From NCBI RefSeq assembly GCF_004365635.1, contig NZ_SOBH01000003.1, forward strand, positions 186,001-250,000: a DNA stretch of 64,000 nt, read 5' to 3'. Shown here piece after piece: positions 46,736 through 54,791 of the stretch. Both the position numbers and the translations under genes were made by a program. The notes below the pieces were generated by a model. The model made no database searches and was not told where the DNA came from. It saw only the letters and a program-made list of their open reading frames with translations. The stretch is from Litoreibacter halocynthiae. Its GTDB lineage: Bacteria; Pseudomonadota; Alphaproteobacteria; Rhodobacterales; Rhodobacteraceae. Position 1 is the first letter of the stretch. Each line of letters begins with the position of its first letter.

Positions 46736-48592
46736 TTATTCGACGACCGAAGCACTTTCAGGACTCAGCAGGTTTCCGATTTTTTGGCGCAAGTCTTTAC
46801 TGTCTCCAAGCATGCCCTTTGCTGAAAACAGTGTTGGCGGTACAGTAGTTTCGGAGGGCAAGGCGCTGGAAGAAATAACATTCCCAGCGTCGGCAGGAAA
46901 ATCCGTTTTGGCATTAGTATCAATTGTTGAACGACCAGAAAACGCCTGCGCGAGCGAGTCCAAGCTTGCCAATTTAAGTCGCTTTTCAATAGAGTCGACT
47001 GTCTCGGGCTGTAGGTACTTGTCCCGCTGCTCGGGCTTTAGCCGTAACGCAAATTTTGCAATGTCAGTATCGCTTCCGTGCTGTGCCAAATGCTTGGCAG
47101 CAAAGGAGACAATCTTTGCAATGCGATCGTCGTCAATGAGTTTGGCGGCCGCATCTAATGCATCGGCGTAGTCTCCTCTTAGTACAGAATTTTGCGCTAG
47201 GAGCATTGTCAGGTCTTTTGACGATTTGTCACCACTTTGCTGGACGGCAAACGATCTTGCGATTTCTTCCATTGGTGGCTCGACGGCAAGACCCTTTTCA
47301 ATTGCCTGCTGAAGCAAGAGGATCAGAGCTTGAGGTGTTTCACTATTGCTCTTCTCGACCATGACCATCAAATCTTCGACAGGCAGACTTTCTAGATCGC
47401 CCTGCACCGGAGCAGCAGCCTCCAAGTCTGGATGATGTCTGCCCAGTGAATTTCGAAGGACACTAAGAGCGATCTCTTGGCCGTCTTGGTGCAGCCGTAC
47501 CATCAAATAAGGACCAAGTGCAGATTTTAGATGATGGGGAAGGCGGGTGAAGCTCTCCGTAATTACTTTCGCCTGAGGTTCGGCGATTTTCACGCCGTCG
47601 CCGCTTGAAATCGCTGCCCATACAGCGAGCATGCCATCGCAACCGTTGCTTGGAAGATTGGTCGGAAAATTCGCTGTATTGCCGCCATCCAAAATTTTTG
47701 CGAGCGGCCTCAGGAATTGAACCTGCTCACCAGTCAACCCGAGTGTATCTATCGTCGCGAGCGCTTCGGCTCCCATGGCAAAATAGAGGTAGAGTTTCGT
47801 AAGGCGCAACGCTTCTGCTTGATCCAATTCGTCAAATTCACCCACAAGCGAGTTGCGTGCGTCACTGATCTGATCCGAGAATGAGAGTTCGGTTCCCCAG
47901 TTTTCGATATCACCAAGCCGTTCTGGTGGGCATACAGGTTTCGCTGTGGCTGAGACGTGCTCCCGTCTTGCAGCGCGATCAAAGGCAGAAGTTGTTCTTA
48001 TCCGGTTGGCTGGTGGTTCAGGGAGCAGTTTTGCTTCGGTCGGTGTAGGAGGGGCTTCTGACTTCGGCAACTTGGTTGGAATTGGAGTCAGTAATTGTTG
48101 TGTTGCGGCCTTCCCGATGCGTTCCGACAGGTTTTCCCGAAGGGCAGACACGGCGGATGTATCCTCACGTTGGCGGGTGAATTCCTCTGGGTCCGGCCAA
48201 TAGTATGTAGCGGGAGCGGGCTTCACTTCTGTCGTCAAGCTGACGGGTTCGTCAAAGACGTCCACCAGCAGACCCAGTCGATCCACCGTCTGGATGTCTA
48301 TTGGACAATTACAATCAAGAACGATATTCAAGCTCGAATTGGTGGACTCCACCCGCGCAATTCTATCAGGAGGAATCATGCGGAAAACGTCGGAGGTATC
48401 GAAGCCCGATGTCCAACCCTCGATTGTGACCGAGATTGAGTTGTCTGATCGGGATTGGGACCATGTCTGCGCCTTGCCTGTGTAGAGAACCAACCGTGAG
48501 AATCCGTCATGTTCGCCGGATTTGACAATTGCCGGCTTTGCCCAAACGCTCCCGCAATACAGGATGCCCAAAAGGAAAACGATAGGTTTCAA
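46736..48592 (-). CDS. Periplasmic helical-repeat protein, MotC-like candidate
   Basis: The 618-residue product is not assigned to a family by a clear motif. A signal peptide is visible (MKPIVFLLGILYCGSVWA). An N-terminal beta-rich part (DGFSRLVLYTGKAQTWSQSR) resembles AMIN-like domains. A proline-rich linker follows to about 210, then helical repeats (LRLTKLYLYFAMGAEALATI, NSVLRGDYADALDAAAKLID) that recall MotC of Rhizobiales, a periplasmic MotB partner. MotA precedes it and a MotE-like gene, whose homologue is a MotC chaperone, is nearby. The start is a TTG at 48592 overlapping the motA stop, with AAAGGA upstream. Function is inferred from context. Confidence 0.6.
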   Translation of the reverse strand: MKPIVFLLGILYCGSVWAKPAIVKSGEHDGFSRLVLYTGKAQTWSQSRSDNSISVTIEGWTSGFDTSDVFRMIPPDRIARVESTNSSLNIVLDCNCPIDIQTVDRLGLLVDVFDEPVSLTTEVKPAPATYYWPDPEEFTRQREDTSAVSALRENLSERIGKAATQQLLTPIPTKLPKSEAPPTPTEAKLLPEPPANRIRTTSAFDRAARREHVSATAKPVCPPERLGDIENWGTELSFSDQISDARNSLVGEFDELDQAEALRLTKLYLYFAMGAEALATIDTLGLTGEQVQFLRPLAKILDGGNTANFPTNLPSNGCDGMLAVWAAISSGDGVKIAEPQAKVITESFTRLPHHLKSALGPYLMVRLHQDGQEIALSVLRNSLGRHHPDLEAAAPVQGDLESLPVEDLMVMVEKSNSETPQALILLLQQAIEKGLAVEPPMEEIARSFAVQQSGDKSSKDLTMLLAQNSVLRGDYADALDAAAKLIDDDRIAKIVSFAAKHLAQHGSDTDIAKFALRLKPEQRDKYLQPETVDSIEKRLKLASLDSLAQAFSGRSTIDTNAKTDFPADAGNVISSSALPSETTVPPTLFSAKGMLGDSKDLRQKIGNLLSPESASVVE

Positions 48593-49458
48593 GCCGCGTC
48601 CTTTCGGGCCCCTTTCAGGGCTTCTTCAAGCTCGGAGTAACTAGGGCGAAGAGAGCTTGGCGTGTTTTGCCGCCCGACTTCGATGCACATGTTCACGGAA
48701 TGCTGGTGAAGATTGGCAACCAGGATTTCGCGTATCAGGGACTGGAAATGCCCCTCGTCTTCAATGACGGTTTTGATCTTCGCTGCGAATGGCCCCACAA
48801 AGCCGTAAGCTAGAAATACACCCAAAAAAGTTCCTACAAGCGCACCACCAATGAGCTTGCCCAACACCTCGGGGGGTTGGTCAATTGATCCCATTGTTTT
48901 GATGACACCTAAAACAGCCGCCACGATGCCCAATGCTGGCAAACCATCCGCGATGGTCTGCATGGCATGACTTGAATGCATCGCGTGATGTGAGTTTCCC
49001 TCGATGCGCTTTTCAAGAACCTCTTCGACTTGATGCGGGTCGTCGTAATTCATTCCTGCGGATCGCAATGTGTCGCAGATTAGGTTGACCGTTTCGTTAT
49101 CCGCCAAAATCTTGGGATAATCTGTGAAAATCGCCGACTCCGCAGGCGCTTCAATATGGGGTTCAAGCTCTACCGGACTGCGGCGGGCGACACGCAAAAG
49201 CTCCGACAGCAAGCAAAGCAGGTCTTGATAATCCTGCTTGTTCCATTTCGGGCCTTTGAATACTTTTCCGATGTCTTTGACGGTGTGTTTGACGCCCGAA
49301 AAGTCGTTGCTGATCAGAAATGCTCCGACGGCTGCTCCGCCTATCATGGTGAATTCAAAGGGGAGCGATTTCAGGATAATGCCCATTTTGCCACCGGCAG
49401 CAAGATAGCCACCGAAGACCATCACGAATACGACCACGACCCCGACTATTCCAACCAT
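48589..49458 (-). CDS. motA: Flagellar stator protein MotA
   Basis: The 289-residue inner-membrane stator subunit has four hydrophobic helices. VVVVFVMVFGGYLAAGGKM starts the protein, FEFTMIGGAAVGAFLISN follows, and HAMQTIADGLPALGIVAAVLGVIKTM with PPEVLGKLIGGALVGTFLGVFLAYG are the conserved channel helices. AAAGGAG precedes the ATG. Its partner motB is 37 kb away at 11.3 kb; motA is instead in the operon of fliL, the MotE-like gene and flhA. Confidence 0.97.
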   Translation of the reverse strand: MVGIVGVVVVFVMVFGGYLAAGGKMGIILKSLPFEFTMIGGAAVGAFLISNDFSGVKHTVKDIGKVFKGPKWNKQDYQDLLCLLSELLRVARRSPVELEPHIEAPAESAIFTDYPKILADNETVNLICDTLRSAGMNYDDPHQVEEVLEKRIEGNSHHAMHSSHAMQTIADGLPALGIVAAVLGVIKTMGSIDQPPEVLGKLIGGALVGTFLGVFLAYGFVGPFAAKIKTVIEDEGHFQSLIREILVANLHQHSVNMCIEVGRQNTPSSLRPSYSELEEALKGARKDAA

Positions 49459-49494
49459 TTTCAGATACTCCTTTCTTTGCTGCGCAGATGTGGC

Positions 49495-50076
49495 TTAGGT
49501 TTTCGGAGCGTTTGCGTTCCGGCCAGCAAGAACGACGCTGATTGCGTAGGCTTTTTCTGCTGAGAGACCAGATAAAATACCTGCAGCTGCCGAAGGCGAC
49601 ATTTCCGCAAGGAAGCCTGCAGCAAATTCGGGGCTCATTTGTTCAAATAGTAGGGCCGCATCTTTTGGTTTCATCGATTCATAGACTGAAGTCAGTCGAC
49701 TGATGTCATTCGATGACGCCCCGTCGACACGCTGAATAGTCGCGGCAAGACGGGCCTCTGCAATCTCCAATTTATTAAGATTCTCCAGAAGTTCCGCTTC
49801 GGCTCGGGCAAGGTCCTTCTGTCGTTGCGCCTGCGTGGCCTCTACTTCTGTCACCTGATCCGAGCGATCCCGTAATAGTGCCATAAGCTCCTGCGTTTCT
49901 GCATCAGTTACGCACTCCAAGGTCGCGCCGCTTCCCGTCGATGGCTCCGTGTCTGTAGGGCTGGATGCAACCGCAATTCCGACCGAACCGAGACGCAAGC
50001 TGCCAGATAAAAGCAACATGGCGACGACGAAGATCAGTATCTTTCGTGGTGATCGGGCTTTCTTGGAATCTGTCAT
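49495..50076 (-). CDS. MotE-like protein with MgtE-N-type domain
   Basis: The 193-residue protein has one N-terminal membrane anchor or signal (about 12-36), a long coiled coil (about 75-120, ATQAQRQKDLARAEAELLENLNKLEIAEARLAA) and a C-terminal helical domain with MKPKDAALLFEQMSPEFAAGFLAEM and SPSAAAGILSGLSAEKAYAI, the pattern of MgtE-N/MotE proteins. In Rhizobiales MotE is a periplasmic chaperone for MotC. It overlaps the upstream gene by four bases and lies 36 bases before motA. Confidence 0.78.
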   Translation of the reverse strand: MTDSKKARSPRKILIFVVAMLLLSGSLRLGSVGIAVASSPTDTEPSTGSGATLECVTDAETQELMALLRDRSDQVTEVEATQAQRQKDLARAEAELLENLNKLEIAEARLAATIQRVDGASSNDISRLTSVYESMKPKDAALLFEQMSPEFAAGFLAEMSPSAAAGILSGLSAEKAYAISVVLAGRNANAPKT

Positions 50077-50459
50077 TGCGATGCCTTTCGGGAAGCATTC
50101 CGAACGAAGATGTTCGCGTCCGGTTTCGCAGCCGCTGCTTCCGCAAGGAATTGAGCGTCCGCCTCCACTTCAGTTTCGGGGAGGTCCTGAAGTGCGGCGA
50201 TCATTAACTCCAAGCGGTCGGCGATGTTCGCGGCAACTTCGGTTTTATCCTTCAAGTCGGTTGCCGAAGTGTTTGCGGTATCTTGTGCCGATGATAAAAC
50301 GCGTGTCATTTCATCCACTTGCCGCGACAGTATGGCAATGGCCGAGCCTAAATCTTGGTCTAGACCTTTCAGCTTGGACAGTTTTCGGGACAGGACAAAG
50401 CAATAGATTGCGGCGGCAATTGCCCCAAGTCCAAGGAGGATATCAGCTAAAAAAGTCAA
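50073..50459 (-). CDS. Small membrane-anchored coiled-coil protein of flagellar operon
   Basis: The 128-residue product has one N-terminal membrane helix (FLADILLGLGAIAAAIYCFVLSRKL), then a helical, coiled-coil-like region (LDQDLGSAIAILSRQVDEMTRVLSS) and a polar alanine-rich tail. It could belong to the DUF6468 family of alphaproteobacterial flagellar clusters, but this is a guess from context. It lies between the FliL and MotE-like genes and overlaps the latter by four bases. Function is unknown. Confidence 0.65.
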   Translation of the reverse strand: MTFLADILLGLGAIAAAIYCFVLSRKLSKLKGLDQDLGSAIAILSRQVDEMTRVLSSAQDTANTSATDLKDKTEVAANIADRLELMIAALQDLPETEVEADAQFLAEAAAAKPDANIFVRNASRKASQ

Positions 50460-50468
50460 ACGAGGTCC

Positions 50469-50945
50469 TCACGAAAAAACGAATTCGGTAATTAGGAGGT
50501 CACGCACGTGCCCCGTGCCTGTCACGATCTGCACCCGGCGCAGCATTTGTGCCCGAAGTCTGATCAGTGAGGCCGGATTTTCGAGCTCGGAAAGGTCCAC
50601 TGCTCGCAAATAGCCGTTCAAAACGTCCAGAATTCGCGGCATCAACAACGCAACATCTTCAGTGCGTTCAGGTGCGACTTCCAGTTCTGCACGAAACCGA
50701 AGTTGACGATTTCCAGAGCGCCCTACAGTGACGACAATGGGATTGATTGGCACAAAGCTGATTGCTGGAAGCGGTTCTGTTACGTCATGCGCTGCCTCTG
50801 TTTTGTGCCCGATTTCAGGTGCAAGGATCATGCCGGAATACACCGCAAAGAATCCACCGCCGCCACCCAGTATGGCTAGGACGAGCCCGATGACCAGTCC
50901 GGCTTTACCCTTCTTCTTGGGCAGTTCTTGAGTTTCATCCGTCAT
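50469..50945 (-). CDS. fliL: Flagellar basal body-associated protein FliL
   Basis: The 158-residue protein is the better FliL match in the window: a short cytoplasmic KKKGKAG, one membrane helix (GLVIGLVLAILGGGGGFFAVYSGMIL) and a periplasmic domain with FVPINPIVVTVGRSGNRQLRFRAELEVAPE and the terminal RDLLITEFVFS. FliL helps torque generation. It begins the minus-strand operon to flhB and the FliJ-like gene, and is divergent from fliF across a 119-base gap with CtrA-like halves. Confidence 0.9.
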   Translation of the reverse strand: MTDETQELPKKKGKAGLVIGLVLAILGGGGGFFAVYSGMILAPEIGHKTEAAHDVTEPLPAISFVPINPIVVTVGRSGNRQLRFRAELEVAPERTEDVALLMPRILDVLNGYLRAVDLSELENPASLIRLRAQMLRRVQIVTGTGHVRDLLITEFVFS

Positions 50946-50986
50946 TTGATTCTCGCTGGTTTTTTTCAGCTATACGGGCCAACCGA

Positions 50987-51017
50987 CTAACCGATTGTTA
51001 AGGCTGATCACTTTAAG
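50987..51017. promoter_or_regulatory. CtrA-like box and TTAA-N11-TTAAG element between fliL and fliF
   Basis: CTAA-N7-TTAAG (50987-51002) is one mismatch from the CtrA consensus TTAA-N7-TTAA. The same TTAA then starts TTAA-N11-TTAAG (50998-51017) containing ATCACT, as seen between fliI and flgB. The site lies in the promoter region shared by two large divergent flagellar operons. Confidence 0.45.
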
Positions 51018-51064
51018 TGGCTGTCAGCGGGTCAGAATGACTCGCCATTGTGAGAGGTTCAGCC

Positions 51065-52690
51065 GTGAAGCAATTCCAGCAGTTATGGGACGCATTGGAT
51101 ACGCGGAAGCGCGTCATTGTCATTGGAGCGACGGTGATCGTTATGCTGGGCGTTTTGTTTCTTACGCGCATGGCTGCGACGCCGAATATGGGCCTTCTTT
51201 ATAGCGGGCTCGCGCCGAATGCGGCCGGTGAAGTTATTGCACAGCTAGAAGCTCAGGGTGTTCCGTTCGAGGTAAAAGGTGGGGCGATTTATGTTGACGA
51301 TGCCCGACGCGACCAACTGCGGTTGACGCTTGCGGGGGAAGGATTGCCGGCCAATTCCGGCGATGGTTACGAGCTTCTTGATGAACTCAGCGGCTTTGGG
51401 ACAACTTCGCAGATGTTTGATGCTGCTTATTTGCGTGCAAAAGAGGGGGAATTGGCGCGGACAATCGTGGCAAATCCCCAGATCAGCGCGGCCAGAGTGC
51501 ACATTGCGCAAGCCTCCCAAAGCCCGTTTCGGCGATCTGTGCAACCGACTGCTTCTGTATCGGTTCGAGGGGATGGCGGCCAAATTCCGAACGCGACCGC
51601 TGATGCAATTCGTTTCCTTGTCGCGTCGGCTATCGCAGGGCTTCAACCCGATGACGTATCAATCATTAACGCGGATCTCGGAGTGATCATGACACCTTCA
51701 GGCAAGGATACCCCCGCGCGTTCAGCCTTGGCACATGGGGAGCGTCTCAAGCAAAATGTCGAGCGGCTCATTCTGGCAAGAACCGGCATCGGTGGTGCGG
51801 TCGTGGAGGTTAATGTCGATACGCTGACAGACGCGGAAACCATTGTTGAACGCAAAGTGGATCCCGACAGTCGAGTGGCGATCAGCACAAACACGCAAGA
51901 GACATCAAGCTCCTCACGGAACCAGGGCGGCGGGGCAGTGACAGTCGCTAGCAACCTGCCTGAAGGCAATGGTCAGGGTGGAAACGAACAGTCCGGCCAA
52001 AACTCTGACACCCGAGAAATTGTTAATTACGAAATCTCGGAAACGACCCGTGAAATCCGCCGAATTGCAGGCTCGATAAAGCGGGTCACCGTTGCCGTGC
52101 TTGTGGATGGGACAAAGCGAATTGACGAGGGGGGAGTAGAAGTTTGGGAACCCCGGAGTGACGACGAATTGCGCGCGCTCGACGCATTGGTAAAATCAGC
52201 GATCGGGTTTGATGAGGCGCGCGGCGACTCAGTGACGTTGCGCTCAATGGATTTGACGCCGGATCCGACTTTAACTGAAACACCCGAGAACGGTTGGGTG
52301 ACGTCTCGTCCGCTGGATGTCATGGCATTAACCCAGATCGGGGCCGCGGCTTTCGTTGTTCTCGCGCTTGGGTTGTTTGTTTTGCGGCCCGTTTTGGTGG
52401 CTGCCAACGCCGCCGAGCGTCCGCTGAACGAGCTAGCTTCGCCTGATCTGATCTCCGGGCCCACACAAGTTCCTGCCCTGCCTGCTGCAATCGGCAATGA
52501 TCAGACCCAGAGAGGTCAGGCCGATTCTGTATCGACTGCTTTGCCGGTTATCGGATCCAGTTCATTGAACGCACCCGCGCAGCCCGAAGACCCTGTAGAG
52601 CGGTTGAAGGCCCTAATTGACGAACGCCAAGATGAAACCGTTGAGGTTCTAAAAAGCTGGATCGAAGCGCCGGAGGTGACGGCACAATGA
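51065..52690 (+). CDS. fliF: Flagellar MS-ring protein FliF
   Basis: The 541-residue inner-membrane protein is the base on which the flagellum is built. Membrane helices lie at about 20-40 and 425-445; the ring-building motifs (PNMGLLYSGLAPNAAGEVIAQLEAQGVPFEV, GEGLPANSGDGYELLDEL, and the RARVHIA-like ISAARVHIAQ) lie between. The cytoplasmic C-terminus (DPVERLKALIDERQDETVEVLKSWI) binds FliG. GTG 51065 with GAGAGG upstream is chosen; another GTG is five codons earlier. fliH overlaps its stop by four bases. fliG is not in the window. Confidence 0.96.
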   Translation: MKQFQQLWDALDTRKRVIVIGATVIVMLGVLFLTRMAATPNMGLLYSGLAPNAAGEVIAQLEAQGVPFEVKGGAIYVDDARRDQLRLTLAGEGLPANSGDGYELLDELSGFGTTSQMFDAAYLRAKEGELARTIVANPQISAARVHIAQASQSPFRRSVQPTASVSVRGDGGQIPNATADAIRFLVASAIAGLQPDDVSIINADLGVIMTPSGKDTPARSALAHGERLKQNVERLILARTGIGGAVVEVNVDTLTDAETIVERKVDPDSRVAISTNTQETSSSSRNQGGGAVTVASNLPEGNGQGGNEQSGQNSDTREIVNYEISETTREIRRIAGSIKRVTVAVLVDGTKRIDEGGVEVWEPRSDDELRALDALVKSAIGFDEARGDSVTLRSMDLTPDPTLTETPENGWVTSRPLDVMALTQIGAAAFVVLALGLFVLRPVLVAANAAERPLNELASPDLISGPTQVPALPAAIGNDQTQRGQADSVSTALPVIGSSSLNAPAQPEDPVERLKALIDERQDETVEVLKSWIEAPEVTAQ

Positions 52691-53283
52691 CCCAGGCTTC
52701 GTATCTAGAGGATTTCTCTTCTGCTGGCCTGCGACCAAAGGCAAGGACGCAGTCAGATGGGGCAAACGCAGATGCCCTGCGCGCGTCATTCGACGATGGT
52801 TATAAATGTGGATGGCAGGATGCGGCTGCCGCAACTCAAGACCAAGATCGCGAAACGCGCGAAGGATTGTCTTCTGCGCTTCAGGTGGTGAACTTCACAT
52901 ATTTCGAGGCGCGGGAGCACGTCATGCAGTCGGTGAGGCCGGTGCTGGATGCTATGGTTGAAGTGATCCTGCCCCGGCTTTTAGCCAAAAGCATTGGAGG
53001 CCGGATCGTAGAAGTGCTTGCTGATGCTGCCGACGGCATCGAGACGACGATTACGATCGCGTGTGCGCCGGAAAGCACTGCCATGCTAGAAGAACTGGTG
53101 GCTGACACTATAAAGTTTCCGGTGATTGTGAAAGCCGAGCCGACCCTCACCGCATCTCAGGCAACGGTGCATCTTGGCGACGGGCAGGCCCGCATTGATC
53201 TGGATGCCACGCTCGATGATCTACGGGATGCGATAAATACCTTCTTTGGAACCCCGAAATTGATGGAGGCGGAGCATGCCTGA
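52687..53283 (+). CDS. fliH: FliH-like flagellar assembly protein
   Basis: The 198-residue cytoplasmic protein is in the place and of the type of FliH, the regulator and partner of the FliI ATPase. The N-terminal part is polar with a helical FDDGYKCGWQDAAAATQDQDRETREGLSSALQ segment, and the C-terminal part (IEVILPRLLAKSIGGRI-like, ITIACAPESTAMLEEL, ASQATVHLGDGQARIDLDATLDDL) resembles the FliH/HrpE domain. It overlaps fliF by four bases and fliN by eight. Similarity in this family is always low. Confidence 0.72.
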   Translation: MTQASYLEDFSSAGLRPKARTQSDGANADALRASFDDGYKCGWQDAAAATQDQDRETREGLSSALQVVNFTYFEAREHVMQSVRPVLDAMVEVILPRLLAKSIGGRIVEVLADAADGIETTITIACAPESTAMLEELVADTIKFPVIVKAEPTLTASQATVHLGDGQARIDLDATLDDLRDAINTFFGTPKLMEAEHA

Positions 53284-53554
53284 CCCGACAAGTTTGAAGG
53301 ACGATCTTCTACAAGGTGTAAGCGTTGATGTACGCGTGTGCGTCGGCTCCGCGTCACCGACCATCAAAGACCTGATGCAGCTGGAGCCGGATTCAATTCT
53401 ACCATTAAGTACCCATGTCGACGATCCGGTGGAACTCTATGTTGGTGACAAGCTAATCGCCAAAGGGTTTCTAGAAACGTCGCCCGACGGTGACGACGGC
53501 AGCCTGTCGGTGCGGCTGACCGCTGTAGGTGATCCGACAACCGGGTTGAAATGA
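53276..53554 (+). CDS. fliN: Flagellar motor switch protein FliN
   Basis: The 92-residue C-ring subunit consists of one SpoA domain: GVSVDVRVCVGSASPTIKDLMQLEPDSILPL, then VDDPVELYVGDKLIAKGFLE. It is short and lacks an N-terminal extension, like other alphaproteobacterial FliN. It overlaps fliH by eight bases and fliP by four. FliM and FliG, its usual partners, are not in the window. Confidence 0.93.
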   Translation: MPDPTSLKDDLLQGVSVDVRVCVGSASPTIKDLMQLEPDSILPLSTHVDDPVELYVGDKLIAKGFLETSPDGDDGSLSVRLTAVGDPTTGLK

Positions 53555-54297
53555 CGAGTTTGCAAACAACCGGTCGTATGGTCGTACTCGTTCTGACGGC
53601 GGTGATATTTCTCGCGTTGCCCGCACACGCACAGGACCTGTCGATTTCGCTGGGGGATGACGCATCACTAAGCGCGCGTGCGATGCAGTTGATTGCGTTG
53701 ATGACTGTCCTGAGCCTCGCACCGGGCATCGCGATTATGATCACATGCTTCCCGTTCGTCGTTACGGTGTTGTCTATTTTGCGTCAGGCGATCGGCCTGC
53801 AATCTGCACCTCCCAACATGCTGATTGTCAGCTTGGCGTTATTTCTGACCTATTTCGTAATGGACCCAGTTTTCATGGCAAGCTGGGAAAACGGGCTGAA
53901 ACCCTTGAACGAAGGTGCTCTCTCAATCGAGGAGGCCATACCCAAGGCGCTGGAACCATTTCGCGGGTTCATGTCTGCGCGATTGGATATGGATACCTTT
54001 TTGACGCTGGCGGATCTTCGGCCGGAGCAAGCCGGAGGCGGCGCCCCCAGTGAGGCGTCATTCTCGATCTTAATTCCGTCGTTCATGCTCAGCGAGATCG
54101 AGCGTGCATTCCAGATCGGTTTTTTGGTGTTCCTACCATTTTTGATCATCGACCTGGTGGTGTCGGCGGTTCTCATGTCGATGGGCATGATGATGGTGCC
54201 ACCCGCCATCGTATCTTTGCCATTCAAGCTGGCATTTTTTGTTGTGGCCGATGGGTGGAGTTTGATCTCAAGCGCACTTGTAAGGAGCTATATATAA
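53551..54297 (+). CDS. fliP: Flagellar export gate protein FliP
   Basis: The 248-residue export-gate protein has a cleaved signal (about 1-27, ending LPAHAQ) and four membrane helices. Its diagnostic segments are present: LMTVLSLAPGIAIMITCFPFVVTVLSILRQAIGLQSAPPN, FVMDPVF, and IPSFMLSEIERAFQIGFLVFLPFLIIDLVVSAVLMSMGMMMVPP. It overlaps fliN by four bases and is followed with no gap by a gene of unknown function. Confidence 0.97.
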   Translation: MTSLQTTGRMVVLVLTAVIFLALPAHAQDLSISLGDDASLSARAMQLIALMTVLSLAPGIAIMITCFPFVVTVLSILRQAIGLQSAPPNMLIVSLALFLTYFVMDPVFMASWENGLKPLNEGALSIEEAIPKALEPFRGFMSARLDMDTFLTLADLRPEQAGGGAPSEASFSILIPSFMLSEIERAFQIGFLVFLPFLIIDLVVSAVLMSMGMMMVPPAIVSLPFKLAFFVVADGWSLISSALVRSYI

Positions 54298-54768
54298 ATG
54301 TCGGATTCTGCCGAGCCTTTGCCAACTATGCCTCAGCACAATGAGGGGGTGCCATCACCGGATCAGGTCAAGAAAGCGCGTATGCTTGTTTCAATGCTTG
54401 GCGCTGATTTTGCCAAGACATCTGCACACCCGTTTTTCAAGGATCTGGCCCGCACTGCCGTTCAGCCGTTGGACAGGAAAGCCGCACCACCTGATATGAG
54501 TAAAGCGCTGGCAACCCTTGTGCGGCGATTGGCCGAGCCTCATCGGTCACGCGAAAGCCGTCGTAACACTGAGGGGCAAAAGAGCACAGTGTCTGTAGAA
54601 CCCGCCGCATCCGCAACAGGGGAGCCTGATATAATGGCGCAGCATCCGGCCTTGATTGCAAAGCATCTTATAGATTTGCCGACTGCATTGCAGCTTGACG
54701 CGCTACGCAAATTACGAGGGCAAACCGCGCGGCAAGTGGCCGCTTATGTTGCGGAATTGAAGAAGTAG
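54298..54768 (+). CDS. Unknown protein encoded after fliP
   Basis: The 156-residue product is not recognised. It is probably cytoplasmic with no signal or membrane helix. A disordered N-terminus and middle part (HRSRESRRNTEGQKSTVSVE) precede a C-terminal helical segment HPALIAKHLIDLPTALQLDALRKLRG (about 113-140). This has the HP-x2-IA-x2-L pattern seen in the helical repeats of FliG and MgtE-N domains. It follows the fliP stop directly and so is probably co-translated with the fliF-fliH-fliN-fliP operon; a flagellar role is likely but unproven. Confidence 0.6.
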   Translation: MSDSAEPLPTMPQHNEGVPSPDQVKKARMLVSMLGADFAKTSAHPFFKDLARTAVQPLDRKAAPPDMSKALATLVRRLAEPHRSRESRRNTEGQKSTVSVEPAASATGEPDIMAQHPALIAKHLIDLPTALQLDALRKLRGQTARQVAAYVAELKK

Positions 54769-54791
54769 CCGCTGTCTAAATTGGTTTCCCC

